A stretch of 64,000 bases of DNA. Origin: Ciona savignyi. Its lineage: Eukaryota > Chordata > Ascidiacea > Phlebobranchia > Cionidae. Location of the stretch: positions 845,384 through 909,383 of the forward strand of contig CH002950.1 in NCBI GenBank assembly GCA_000149265.1. Direction: 5' to 3'. Of this stretch, positions 8,932 to 20,729 are shown piece after piece. The first letter of the stretch is position 1. Each line of letters starts with the position of its first letter. The translations under genes and the position numbers were made by a program. Below the pieces are notes generated by a model. That model did not search any database, had not been told where the DNA came from, and saw only the letters and a list, made by a program, of their open reading frames with translations.

Positions 8932-11900
8932 CTATGATAGAAACAAGAAAGCCAGGTATAACTGAATAAACAAATGCATTCTCATTGACTTCATCGCTGG
9001 TGCATTATTTTCCCCTCCAGCACCCAATGGATGGTTGGAGTTCGGTTTAATCGTAGTGTGCATTTCGTTCTGACGAGCTTTGGTTTTTGAAACAATGCTC
9101 TCTGTTGTTGTAAGCTGCTGATTGGTTGGTAAGCAACCAGTCAAATCTTCCGCATTGGGACAAAAGGTTTTGCCTCGACATCGGTAAGAATCTCGAACGC
9201 AACTTCCATCCTTGCATTTGAAAACTTGGTGAAACTGCCCTGAACTGTAAAAATAGATAATAGTATTTTTTGTTGATCCCGTGAATACAAGACAAGGCCG
9301 TTATCAAGAAATGGTCAGATTACCTAGCGTCCATAGTCAGGCAATCGCCAGATTATCTCATGCTCTTGAATTGTGTTATATATTATTGAGACCTTTGTAC
9401 TTTTAAAATTCACACCATTATTCCACTTGATTCAGGCAATGTTCGCTAAATTACTTGTTACACAGTAACATCTGACGGGCTTTGATACAAAAACTTTCGG
9501 TCTGCGCCAGAAGGTCCAACCAAATAGGCTTATAGTCCCTATTAGTTCGGACAAAAATGCGAAGGAAGGTCAAGTAGTAACAAGTCTTGTGGAAGACTAA
9601 AGATTATGCTTAAGACTTGGACTATGCTTCACATATATACAAGTTATTTCCTGCAAAATTTCCAAAGCACAGATTTAAAGAGCTCATTAATTTACAGCTG
9701 TTACATAAGTCCAGGATAGTTAATTCATGATTTCGATATAATTGTATAACTGATTACTATGAACCATATCTGACCTATCGTTGACCGGGCACTTGAGTTC
9801 GGAACTGCAATCGCCACATGCGTCATATCCGGTACACCTTTCGGAGGATTCAATGCACTTGCCGTTATCGCATCTTTAAACCAAAACAAAAAACAAGTTT
9901 TTTTGCTGGTATAGAACCAAATCTATTAGGTATGCGCAGATAAACTAACGGTATTATAGGTATACAGCATGTCCGTTGCCGCAACACAACTGGAAATGCC
10001 TATACATGCAACAAAAAACTTCAAAAAATATAAAACGTTATACAATATACAATATGTACAACGCGATATAAAACGTTGCGTAACTTTTCCAAAAATATTA
10101 AACATATTTAATTGGTTTCTTATCATGTTATAAAAAAAGTAGTCGGCTTAATTAAAAAATACAAACTTTACCAAATGGCCCTGTAAGAAATGCTAAGACT
10201 ATAAAAAAAGCAAAAACATATAAATGTCGTGGCTTGTACAAACCGAAATGTCCTTCCATCACAGCCGCATTCATCAAACATATCCTGACAATCTCTTACA
10301 CCGTTGCAAATCTGATCAACAGAAATTCGGGTGCCATCTGTACAGTACGTGTAGCTACATCCTATCTGTTAAAATTTGTTGGTAACATAAATTTTCTCAT
10401 TTGTCAACTACATCCAAGTGAATTTGATTGCGAATAGAACGGACTTATAGTCTTTTTAAGCATAGTGGGAGAATGTAGATTGGGTTTAAAAGCATTGGCT
10501 AGCAAGCTATTGTTGTGGGATGTATACCCATTAGATGGGTTGCAATAAAGTTAAAAAATATCTCAATAATATTCAACACACTTTAATACATTCGGTTAAC
10601 CGACAGTAAGCGCGAGGTAGACTAAATCTGACAATTGCGCGTGTTTTGTTAAATATGAATAGAGAGGGGTAAAATATAAATGCCCACACCATCCTATAAT
10701 AGACGCAAGATCCTTACAGGAGAAAATATTATTAAATGAAACTGATACATCGGAGCACAATACGTCAAAAGCTCCAGTAAAAATATATATAAAGCCAAAC
10801 TAACACCTTTCATTTTTTGATGTTTCGGAATGACGCTTTTTATTCCACTTCCAATGAAGGATCAAAGAATTATTAGTAAAGCATCATTCGTCGTACTCAA
10901 TATGAAAGGTATTACTGACCGTATAGTTTTTGGTATATAATATATACTATGACCAGGTCACATTCATTCTACCTCATCTGAATTATCGGAACAGTTAGTT
11001 TTCCCGTCGCACATAACACTCTTCGGAAGACAGTCCCCGTTAGAACATCGGAATTCGGATTCGAAATTACAATTGTTTATCACTTCCCCACAAGTCTCGT
11101 TTAATGTGCAAACACCTAGAAAGATTGATTATTTGACGTATTTTGTTTAACACTCTACAATATATTTGGCAACACGATGACGAACACGAGATAATCTGAC
11201 GATTTGCCTTACAGTAAAGCCCTTGGTTTCTCCGCCTACAGAAAAAATGCATTTGTTATATCATTTCCGTACGGCTAAACATAAAACATATCGGCATTAA
11301 AGGACCCAGTACAGCGGGTTTGAAGCTAAAAAGTTAGTCATCTAATAAAAAGCTAACAAAATAAAACGTTAATTAGGTATTAGTATTTTAGCACCATTTT
11401 AAATAAATCAACAACCGACTAAACCTGAATTAGGGCAAACTATAGTGTCGTCACAATCGCACTCGTCCGAAGCAGTTTCGTCATGACAATCGTCTTTTCC
11501 ATCGCAAAGTAGATCGGTGGATATGCTTCTATTGTTCAGGCACGGAAACATTGATGGTGGCATTTGAGAGGTCACGACCTCTATGACGTCAGTTGTCTGT
11601 GACGTATCATAGATCGACGTCACTTCTGGTCGAGTTGTTGGGATGATTTCATCGCTGTTGTCGAAACAGTCGTCTATGTCGTTCCCTAAGAGAAATAAAA
11701 GTTATTCTCTGTTTCATTGCCACTTATACATGGGTAACGTAAAGAACCATCAAACCATCAAACAAGACACTTAGTCGACGTGGCTGGATCGAGTGTTTAA
11801 GATATAGTTATGCAGTATTTAAAAAATTCTATGCAAATAGATGTAGTTAACGAGTCATAATGAGGGTATCTTCTAGACTTTACATGTGAAAGCAGGGTGT

Positions 11901-14900
11901 GGATGTGTGTGGTTTTTGGATTGGAAACAGCATGTTCGGAGTGTAAGTGTTTGTACATTTCAAACCAAAAATTGTTTTATTAATGTACTACTTCTTATGT
12001 GGATATATTTCATCCTCATGTGTGGATAAACGTATTACTGATTGGTTGTGTAACTTGACAAATAGAGCAGCAATGGACGCATGTAGTGTGTACAAATACG
12101 CAGCTCACAAGAACATAATTATGCAGCCAGGAATCCCGGGTTCGATATAGCAGGAAAGGTTCGGGTATATATACACGGACTTATCTTTTCTCACCACTCA
12201 CCAACCAAGTAATCCCGTATGCACCGTCCGTTGTTGCAAACGAACGTATTCGGACAGTCGCATTCGTCGCTTGCGTCACGACAGTCGTCATTTCCGTCGC
12301 ATTTTAGGTGGTTCAGAGCACATCTGGTGTGAATGGTTTCTTAATTAAGGAATCGTTTTTACTTAATTATCTGTTTAACATAAGTTCCCAAACAAAATCG
12401 TGAATTGCAAGTGAATTAAAAACGGGCGTAGCAAAATACTCATTGCGAAACTCCAACAGAAACAACACTAAATGTGATGGAAGGAGGAAGTTTTCACTGA
12501 AAGACAAGCCCTAACGTTAACTTTGACCCCCCCCCCCCAAGTACTGTTAGCCACAGAGCTAACCCTGACTGTCGAACTCTTATTTTACCATGCAATTTCC
12601 CTTTTCCCTACTTTCTTCGTTCCCTTGTGTTTGTTTTAAACAGCAACTCTTGAACTGGATTTTGCTAAACTAACCTTCCGTTCGAGCAGATAAACGAGTC
12701 GCTGCAGTTGCACTCGTCGGTGGAATCCGCACAATCGTGGAACCCGTCACACTGCCGGGTTCGAAGGACGGTGTGACCGTTGCCACATGTAAACGTTGGG
12801 CACTGTCGCTCGTCGGAATTGTCACCGCAGTTGTTATCGCCGTCGCATTTGTAGTTAATATGGATGCACCTGGACATGGATGGTGAACATTGACATGGTC
12901 AAAAAAATAAACATCCGTCTATGGTGGCCTTTAAAATAACATTGTGTGGAATTGCCTGAAAACAAAGTAGACTGTATACGATGACTAAACGTAAACGACT
13001 TGTATATAAGTCTTTGCGTAATGTACATGTCTATATAGCGTAAATTGTAAACTCGTCGACATCCTTATTTTCAATTTTATTATTTTATTAAAAGAAAAAT
13101 TTCACATGTAAAAACGCAAGTATCCACCACCCGCCAACACTGATAATTTTTCATGAGAGTTGTAATTTTAAATAAACGCTTCCATCGTATACAACATACT
13201 GCAATAACACTGATAACCCGGCGGTGGCCACGAGGTTGTCTAGAAATTAATCGTGTGACAACGTCCATTCGTTTTTCCCCGAAGTTAAACACGAGTACCC
13301 CAGTCCCTCCACACCCTATTCAGAAGTTTCCCCCATTTATCATAGCTCTTGCAAAACCATCAAGTTGTTATGATTGGGAAAACTATGCTTGACTTACTTC
13401 ATATTGTCGCAAACGAATGTGTGAGAACAGTTGCACTCGTCGCTGTTGTAACGATCCTGGCAGTCCGGTACGCCGTCACATACCAACGGACCACGCGCCT
13501 GTATTAGTTTATCAAGTGTTAGCATATACAGTTATTTTACAAGTTGTCATTTTAATGTAATGTTATGCAGATAAGTTGTGATTTTAATGTAAACAAAGCA
13601 TTTGGTGTATGAAAAAGACACATTCTAAAAGTATGAAAACTAATCCCTCGGCTTTATACAAGTTCTATACAAGTTCTTTTTTCTTGGGCAGTGCACTTAG
13701 CTGACACCTTAGCTGACACAACATACTATTACTGGATAAAAAATAAACATACTATTACTTTAAATATTCCCCAAACAAGTATTATAACCCCAAAACTAAT
13801 GCTGAACCACAGCGCCAACACTACCCATAAGTGCTAATTTTTGTGTGAAAGTTTTTTTTTTTTGTTTCTGCCCCTTCTAGTTTTAGTTTTCTAAAACAAA
13901 GACTAAATACTGATTATCTATGCATACCTCTGTCATGACGCCATCATCAGCGCATTGAACGACTTGACACAACCCATGCCTTTCGTCTTCATCGTAGTTG
14001 TTTGGACAATCGAATTTCCCATCACATACGAATCTGGTAACAAATCAAGAAATTGTGTTTATAGGCTGCTTTACAGCAGAACACCCTAACCAAATGTAGC
14101 GACCAGGTTCTAAACACGTCTCATCACACCTGGAGCCGTTTATATAGTCAACACAAATGGAAAAAAACGAGACGCGTCGCAAAAATTGAAACAACCTTTC
14201 CAGTGATTTTATTGTTTCGACTGGAACATTGCCTTTTATTGCACTTACATGCGTTAAACTATCCTCATGACATTAAAATTAAATTAAAACATATATATTT
14301 AAACATTGCCGCAATTTTTTTACATGTATGGAATAGGATAAGATATTTATGTTTTGTTCTCGTCATAGGGAAATGGCTATTACATGGACAGTAATAAGAT
14401 TATACCATGTGCCCACCGTTGGGTTACAGAAGCTATTGCTGTTTGTTGTATCTAACTGATACGTTCTTCACGTTTTAGTTTAATCCAAATCAGTACTATC
14501 GAAATCTACGTTTCAGAACAATCCACAGATTTGGGTGACTTCCGTTAAGTGCCTAAAAGGGACAATACTGACTCCCCAGAGACTATAGTTCCAATACAAA
14601 AATATATCAGATGAGGGACCACTCTCTAACCCAACTGATTGAACTAAACATGAAATTTGTTACAAAATATTAAAAATATGTTTGGTTGAGGAATTACCTC
14701 AACCTTCCAATAAATATAGCGTGATGAATACTGTATAACGAACATCGTGTTGAACACTGTATTATGAACGCACGACAAATCTCATCGACCCTTTAAAGGA
14801 CCAATAAATCAAATTGTTTATCAATACACCACTCGACCAAACAAGTAAATCTTACTTTTCACTTAAAACGTTTCCATCACCACATTCGAAATATGAACAC

Positions 14901-17057
14901 GAGCTCTTTTCATCGCTTCCATCAGTGCAGTCGGTGTAGTTGTCGCATTCAAACACTTCGTCCATGCAAAACGTCCGGTCTTCGCACATGAAGCTTGGTT
15001 CATACGGACATTTGTCAAGTTTAGTCTGGAAGCAACACAATTTGTTAAATTATATGTTTTATATATGTTATGTGTGTATGTTTTATTATTAAATATCTTA
15101 CAGACATCCCTCATTTATTTAATCAAACAGATATATGTCGGTGTACAGCAAAATTTCATCATTGGGGCAACGCTAAAGGGAGGAAAAGCAGGAAGGAGGG
15201 AAGGAGGGAAACTGCTCACTAAAACAATCGAAATTAATTTTAGCCCTTTCCTAAACACTAATCTCAACCCAGGAACTAACCCTAACTCAAACCCCATGTT
15301 TTAAACCAACCCTCCTTCCCTCTTTCAGTTTTCCCCAATCATGAACACAATGATGTGGAATTTTTTCGTCAGTTTATATTTCCTGCTGCGCCAGATTGTG
15401 CGCCCGGAAAAGGTAGGTTTGGAATGCTGTATACCAGTCCGTCGCGGTGATGACTACAAAATTCGATATTTTTTTGGAAATCAACACTTTTTAGCGCTGT
15501 CTGGAATATTTTCTCTGTCTATTCCAACATAGATTTTAAAACCTGAATCTTCTTTGTGGCAAAATGACAGTTAGGCTGTTATCTATTATATAATCATCTT
15601 ATTTAGTTTGAACGACCTTCTTACGTATGTAGTATTCTGAAGTCTGTTCAGTAAACAAATGTAAAATGGGTGGTGTTTAAGCGTCGTTTGCAATCAGGGG
15701 ATAAAAAGAACAATCATATTGTTAATACTGAATGTACGGTCGTGTGGCCAAATGGTTAACGCGACCAATACAAGTACCGACTTCTATACAAAAACGGTCC
15801 TAGTGACGAACTCATAATGAGTTCGAAACTTGGCTTGGTTTAAAAAATACAGAATAGAGATAAAGGAGAAGGGAACAACGTCTTCACTGAAAGTATGTAT
15901 ACTAACTATAACCCTGCATCCAACACTTCTATTCACCATGGACTATAACACCTGACCCAAGGACACTAATACTTAACCTATATCCTATATTATCAATGCC
16001 CTGTTTTATCCTTTTCACTCCCAATCCTACCATTTAGAAAAAAAAATGAAATTGAACATAAGTTTAAAATGAATATAAACCAGTTACTAAGATCAAGTGC
16101 CGCCCTCATAAACATCAAGTTGAGCCTGGGCTGACAATTTCTATTTCACAAGTGAATATTTGTGGCCCGTATACGATAAATACTGTTGTATTCCTGTACT
16201 GGAGGTACTTGGTAGTACATGAAATTAAATCGAAACACGTCGGGTTATATAGCACGAAATTCACGCAACAATGTTGCATACCAAAGTAAATGATTATTAC
16301 ATACATTTGGGCATGATTACAGTTTCTTAAAGGGAACGCATGATTACAGTGCACAAAATAACTGTCTGAAATCCTGCACGTATTACTGCAGGGATATAAA
16401 TTAACGCATTTCCACAACAAATACTATATCAATTCAACCTACCGTGGTTCCCCCAATTGCAGACTCGTCCAAGCTACCGGAGTTTACTTGAGAGTTCCCG
16501 GCTATTCCTCTGGGTGTCGGATACAACCCTCGTGGGCGGAGTCGAGCTGGAAAAGTAAAGTTGGATGCAAAATACATTAAAATTGTGAGAGACAAAAAAC
16601 ATAAAATCGATCAGTCGTGTGGCCGAATGGTTCGATCGATTGATTTGAATGTCGTTAAAAATAGACCTAACGAAAGCTCATTATTGGTTCGAAACTTGCC
16701 GTATTAAAAACATAATAAAGCTAATATAATAAATTTTATATTAAGATGTCTATAAGTGATACTTTATTCTGCTGGAAATCGTCTCAATATGAAAAGTCGA
16801 TTTTTTTGTGCCGGCGGAATATGATCCAGGCTATTGTGAAACGATTTTCTGAAAATAATCGAAAATCTATTTAAAAGGTGTTTTGGAAACAACCCTTAGG
16901 TAAGGAACAGAAATTGCGCATTTTTTAATAATTACCGATTACAATGTCAAGCTTTTATTAACTAACGCTTGGAACGGTAGTTAATCAACTCACCTTGTAC
17001 CATGTCTCCGAGGAAAAGACAGGTAAATATCACGTAAATCAAATTAGTAAGTTTCAT
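8932..17057 (-). CDS. Secreted, probably GPI-anchored protein with about 13 LDLa repeats
   Basis: Twelve coding exons: 16994-17057, 16443-16546, 14856-15025, 13928-14033, 13398-13498, 12675-12869, 12202-12323, 11425-11685, 10973-11115, 10244-10365, 9786-9873 and 8932-9234, totalling 1779 nt (592 aa). Residues 1-21 form a signal peptide ([20 protein letters not shown]). A short spacer precedes about 13 LDL-receptor class A modules with the CDG...DC...SDE calcium-cage pattern, for example [16 protein letters not shown]. Two modules look degenerate: one has LVGNDIDDC in place of CDG, another has [12 protein letters not shown]. The last 15 residues are hydrophobic ([14 protein letters not shown]) after a GAGG...NNAPA stretch, which is a GPI-signal layout. 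LDLa modules bind ligands through calcium-dependent acidic loops; the ligand is unknown. No LDLR EGF/YWTD propeller is present, so it is not an LDL receptor. The donor of exon 9786-9873 (GTCAAC) is weak. Confidence 0.88.
11155..11250. repeat. Dispersed repeat fragment (AATCTGACGATT type)
   Basis: Contains GAGATAATCTGACGATTTG followed by a pyrimidine-rich part and CGCCTACAG. Related blocks with a similar order occur at about 19840-19940, 22530-22625, 47360-47460 and 49795-49885. This is a degenerate interspersed repeat of unknown class inside an LDLa intron. Confidence 0.3.
12490..12650. repeat. Degenerate copy of GGGGCAA-end MITE
   Basis: A purine-rich start (AAGGAGGAAGTTTTCACTGAAAG), a CTAACCCTGAC middle and a pyrimidine-rich end resemble the inverted-repeat element at 15162-15338. 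A run of 10 C lies inside. It is an old or rearranged copy within an LDLa intron. Confidence 0.35.
15162..15338. mobile_element. MITE, GGGGCAA-end family, complete copy
   Basis: A 177-bp element whose ends are imperfect inverted repeats: TGGGGCAACGCTAAAGGGAGG on the left, and the complement of CTTTCAGTTTTCCCCA on the right. It is flanked by ATCAT on both sides, a likely 5-bp target duplication. The inner part carries the motif ACTAACCCTAACTC shared with copies at about 20595-20729, 23257-23460, 25485-25640, 30335-30545 and 31025-31195. It lies in an intron of the LDLa gene. Confidence 0.65.
15738..15845 (+). mobile_element. tRNA-derived SINE, family A
   Basis: The head GTCGTGTGGCCAAATGGTTAAC resembles the 5' end of a Leu/Ser tRNA and holds a pol III A box. 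GTTCGAAACTTGG near 15832 matches a B box. Related copies are at 16612-16703 and 17186-17285. All three lie on the plus strand, antisense to the LDLa gene. Confidence 0.6.
16184..16402. repeat. Dispersed repeat, family shared with 55303-55475
   Basis: Shares with 55303-55475 the blocks TGGAGGTACTTGGTAGT, CGAAACACGTCGGGTTAT, TAGCACGAAAT and CACAAAATAACTGTCTG, in the same order and spacing apart from indels. No ORF or terminal repeat is clear. Probably a non-coding transposon fragment in LDLa intron 2. Confidence 0.6.
16612..16703 (+). mobile_element. tRNA-derived SINE, family A
   Basis: TGGCCGAATGG fits the pol III A box (TRGYNNARNNG) and GGTTCGAAAC fits the B box. They lie about 65 bases apart. 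This is the best preserved tRNA-like head of the three family A copies. It lies in LDLa intron 1, antisense to the gene. Confidence 0.6.
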
Positions 17058-17185
17058 AACGTCGCTTTAATCAGCTAAAATGGATCGTTTAGATATTATT
17101 TTTTAATAAATTTTCTAGATATTATTTTATATTCTTTTTTTTTTAATAAAAAGCCGAGTAATAATACTTAACACGTCATTGTACT

Positions 17186-17285
17186 GACTTGTGGCCGGAT
17201 GGTTAACGCGACCAATACATATACCCACTCCCATAAAACGGTCCTGGTGCCGGGCCCATTATGGTTCAAAACTTGGCAAAACAAA
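17186..17285 (+). mobile_element. tRNA-derived SINE, family A, next to LDLa start
   Basis: Contains GTGGCCGGATGGTTAACGCGACC and, further on, ATGGTTCAAAACTTGG, the same layout as the copies at 15738 and 16612. It begins only about 130 bases upstream of the LDLa start codon and points away from that gene. Confidence 0.6.
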
Positions 17286-18077
17286 ACAAAAAAACACGTT
17301 GACACAGATTTATTAATCCGACTGAGCGCAAGCGACACAAATTATGACCACCTGCCGTTTAGAACACAAGCTTTCCGCTAAAATAGTGTGGGACCTAAAT
17401 AAGCTGTGTCTTTAGGGTAGATACTCAGTGGACATAGTCATAAACAACACAATAGCTTTGGTCTCAATACGACGGGTGCGAGTTAATCTGAGGAATGTTT
17501 AGGTGATAATAATCTCAGTGGGTTATTGGGCTAAACAAATGGCGTATCTATATCTTTGTTTTATTTAACACACTAGCTCGCTTGGTTATAAAGCGCGATG
17601 AAGTTGTTTCATTCATGGTGATATATCATGAATATTCTGTTCTAAGTTACTATATAATAAATCTTTCTAAATAATCGCTGCCACTGAAACAGAAATATTG
17701 ACTCATTTGAAAACAATTACTTGCACAACAACTTAAATCTAACTAGCCAATAAAAGTTTCAGTAATTTCACTCCCTCCTGCAGCGTCATACTCTAACTTT
17801 ATATCACCACTTTCCTATAATTGAAATGCATTTATACAGATTTGCATCATATCCTGATTATTGAATAGCGAGATCCTGTCTGGTACTCTATGTGCTGCTC
17901 GTTCCATTGAATTTGCTTGGATTGACGGCCATGCTGAAGACTACGTGATCAACACAACATTAGAGACAACATAACAGGATTTACACATCAAAGCAGCATC
18001 TTCTGGAATCGTTCACTGGACGAGTTGGGTCGCCAAGCAATTTTCCATGTTCGGTTTTACAGGATAACATATCCATA
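17286..18077. other. Intergenic region between LDLa 5' end and PTK7 duplication
   Basis: No coding exon is recognised. The region should hold the LDLa upstream sequence and the outer 3' flank of PTK7. No promoter motif is clear enough to call. Confidence 0.4.
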
Positions 18078-18500
18078 TTTTTCCTTAAGAAATATGTTTC
18101 AACACAAGTAATTGGCGTAATTTTAACCTGTCTAGTGAGAAGTAGTAATCTTAGATAGGCAATTAAACTATACAATACGGTCCATATTGGCCTAAGATGG
18201 ATATCAGGACTACGCCTGGACTTTACCGAATAAGATACAACTTTTATAAGGTGCATTCTACAATAACATATGCCTGGAAGTTTTATCAAAGTAAAATTCG
18301 TAGGTTTTTTTCCCGGCGACAACCAATTTCGTTACAATCTTGAGGGTCTCGACTTGATCCAGCAAATGGGTAACAATCTTTTAAAAATTTAGTTACGAAC
18401 ATCGACTGTTCGTAAAAGTGGTGAAAATGTCTAAACCTTAAGCGGATACCGCAAGTACAACCGGTGAGCCAAAGCCCTTTCCGCACTCGCTTAGCACAAT

Positions 18501-18506
18501 TTTATT
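18501..18506 (-). terminator. Candidate PTK7 polyadenylation signal, copy B
   Basis: AATAAA on the minus strand, about 650 bases past the copy B stop codon. The equivalent hexamer exists in copy A at 21194-21199. Distance and conservation fit a 3' UTR, but no downstream element was checked. Confidence 0.3.
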
Positions 18507-19152
18507 TCGGTCGCCATTTTGACAACGTAGCACTGTACGTGATAGGTAAAAGGAATGGCACCGTGACTCAAACAGGTAGAAAAGCTTTACATAAAAACAA
18601 ACGAGGTAAACGTAGCGTTGACGTCCAAATAGTTGACGAAACACGATAATAAAGAGAACGTTTCATATGATTTCGATAAAAACGCGGCATTCTCCATGTA
18701 AAAGGCCAAAAAACACAATTACCAAAATATTAAGAGTTTGATTACACAAATACAAAATGCATGAGAAATGGTGAACTATTAGATGTATTTTATCACTCCG
18801 GTGTATTTAGAAGAAATAGTTGCGAGAATAAATAAAAAAAATCATAGATCATATTCGAACTAACGCCAATGTAAGTAGAACCGTTCATGGCCAGCCGCCG
18901 AGGGCGTTTTCACAGTGTGCATGCCGGGAAGGAGCCGCGGCATAGAAACCCAATATTGTTCCTTATTATTTCTATGTTAACGTACGCAAAAACGAGTCGT
19001 CCTGGCGTTGTAACGGGCATAACGCTTCCCAATCCCCGTTCAAGGTTTCTGTCATGTGCAAATTACAGGTTTACGAGCCCCAAAACTTCTGAGTTCGTCT
19101 CAGAACGCGGACTTGCACGATTTCTATTGCCTTTTTTACTGAATCGGTTCGA

Positions 19153-20569
19153 TCACCTTTCGTCCGTGGACAAATCGTCGTTCATTACGTCATCGGCCGT
19201 CACAATCGCCTTTGTTTCAACTGAACCGTTCGCTCCGTTCCTCTTCACCTCCCCACTAGTGATAGATTCCAACTTCCGGCTGATTTGCTTCATTTCCGGT
19301 CGGTTGCTAGGCGACGAATGACAGCACTTGTTGATAAGTGAGGTGATGCGCTTTGTGCTCTCTAGCGCCGGGAGCGACGGTAGCTGGTTTGACTGCATTG
19401 CTGTAAAAATGGAAGAAATTGAAAAACGGATGCTAGCGTGCAGGTGGGCGAGAAAAGTATGAAACTTAAAAACGGATGAACATCAAGAATGACCGGCACA
19501 AAACATAGTTTAAATGCAAATATTGGCTTTTCATTAAACATATGCTTTGGTCGCTAAACTACACGACATTTCCACTAGACTGTTAATTGAAATGCGACTA
19601 TTTGTTAAACAAATTACATGGGTTAGCGTTGGCAACACGACTGTGAGAACGCGTTTCGACAGCATATCGAAACATTTTTTAGTAAAATAAAAAGAGTATG
19701 GCATGCAAAATATAATGGATATAACACTAAAACTGAGGAACAGATCTCGTCTACTTCGTGAGAGTTTGGCCTAAACCCAGTAGATTGGTTGAACTAAAAT
19801 AGTAGACATGTCTTAATCTCATACAAATACAACACACTGTAACAGAGCCGGTAATGCGATGATGGGCGCGACAATCTGACAAAAAAAGTAAAAACCCGGC
19901 TTACTTTTTCCCACCTACAGGGATAAACGTGAATAATATATCCAATTATTGTATGCGCGACCCAATATTGATCACAGCTTACCTTTAACAAGCGCATCGT
20001 TGGACATGTCGCTGTGGGGAAATTCCCCCAATGTGAAAATCTCCCAGCACGTGACACCGAACATGAAAACATCGGACTTCGGCGTCAAGCTACCGCCCAA
20101 CAGCGCCTCTGGTGGCAGCCACCGCAGCGGGAGCGGCTTGTCGTTCCACTGGACGTATTCACTGTGGAGTGTGGTTGTAGATCAGATGGAAGTTTTACAA
20201 ATTAAAACCATCTGCAAAAATATAGATAACAAACTACGGCGCAAACTTATTATCCAATCGATTTTATTTTATTTTAATCGTATTTCATAAAATTATATAG
20301 ATTTATTTTATTATTATTTTATAGAAATGTAATATTTTTTCTTAAAATGGGGTTTTTGTGTGTTAGATGCAGATTTTCCCTCAAGTTACACTCCCCTAAA
20401 TCATGTTTCCCGCCTACTTTTCAAATCCTTCTTTCGAGAGACCCAACATGGATATCTTGATCAGCAGGTGCGAGCTGACGACGCAATTGCGCGTGGCCAC
20501 GTCCCCATGCAGCAGGTCAAGCTTGTGCAAATGATCTAGACCACTGGACAACTGGCAACACATGTTCAT
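19153..20569 (-). CDS. Second copy of PTK7 terminal exons (pseudokinase C-lobe and tail)
   Basis: Exons 20418-20569 (152 nt), 19983-20161 (179 nt) and 19153-19400 (248 nt) match copy A in length, phase and splice sites, and end in a stop at 19153. They encode NMCCQLSSGLDHLHKLDLL, then HGDVATRNC, MLGLSKEGFEK, the block PLPLRWLPPEALLGG, SDVFMFGVTCWEIFTLGEF and the C-terminal tail ending STDER. Relative to copy A, only two residues change (Val to Leu after SNQ, and Thr to Met in the tail). No kinase N-lobe, TM or promoter is found here, so the copy can only be expressed by splicing from the upstream PTK7 exons past or into copy A. It may instead be an assembly duplicate of the other haplotype. 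Confidence 0.8.
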
Positions 20570-20594
20570 CTGCAAGGGAAAGACAAATTCTAAG

Positions 20595-20729
20595 GGGCAA
20601 TGCTAAAGAAAGGGAAAGCGGGAAGAGGATAACTTTTAACCAAAACTATGGAAATTAATTTTTAACCCTTCCCTAAACAGTAAACTTAACCCTAGAACTA
20701 ACCCTAACTCTAACCCAATGCTTAAAAAA
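20595..20729. mobile_element. MITE, GGGGCAA-end family, truncated at duplication joint
   Basis: Begins GGGGCAATGCTAAAGAAAGG and runs to CCAATGCTTAAAAAA, then stops abruptly where the second duplication unit begins. The full-length counterpart is at 23257-23460. The truncation marks the duplication breakpoint. Confidence 0.7.

Larger units (their letters stand above)
18078..20729. repeat. Tandem duplication, copy B (outer)
   Basis: This 2.65-kb block is a direct repeat of 20730-23390. It holds the last three PTK7 coding exons with their introns and 3' flank. Coding parts differ by about 2%; introns and flanks differ more and show indels of up to about 40 bases. The right end lies in the middle of a MITE (20595-20729), which is continued only in the other copy. 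Confidence 0.9.

Noticed and set aside
18887-19321. 144-codon plus-strand ORF over the last PTK7 exon copy
   Set aside because: It is antisense to the real exon, and in the other duplicate the same frame is broken by a small insertion.
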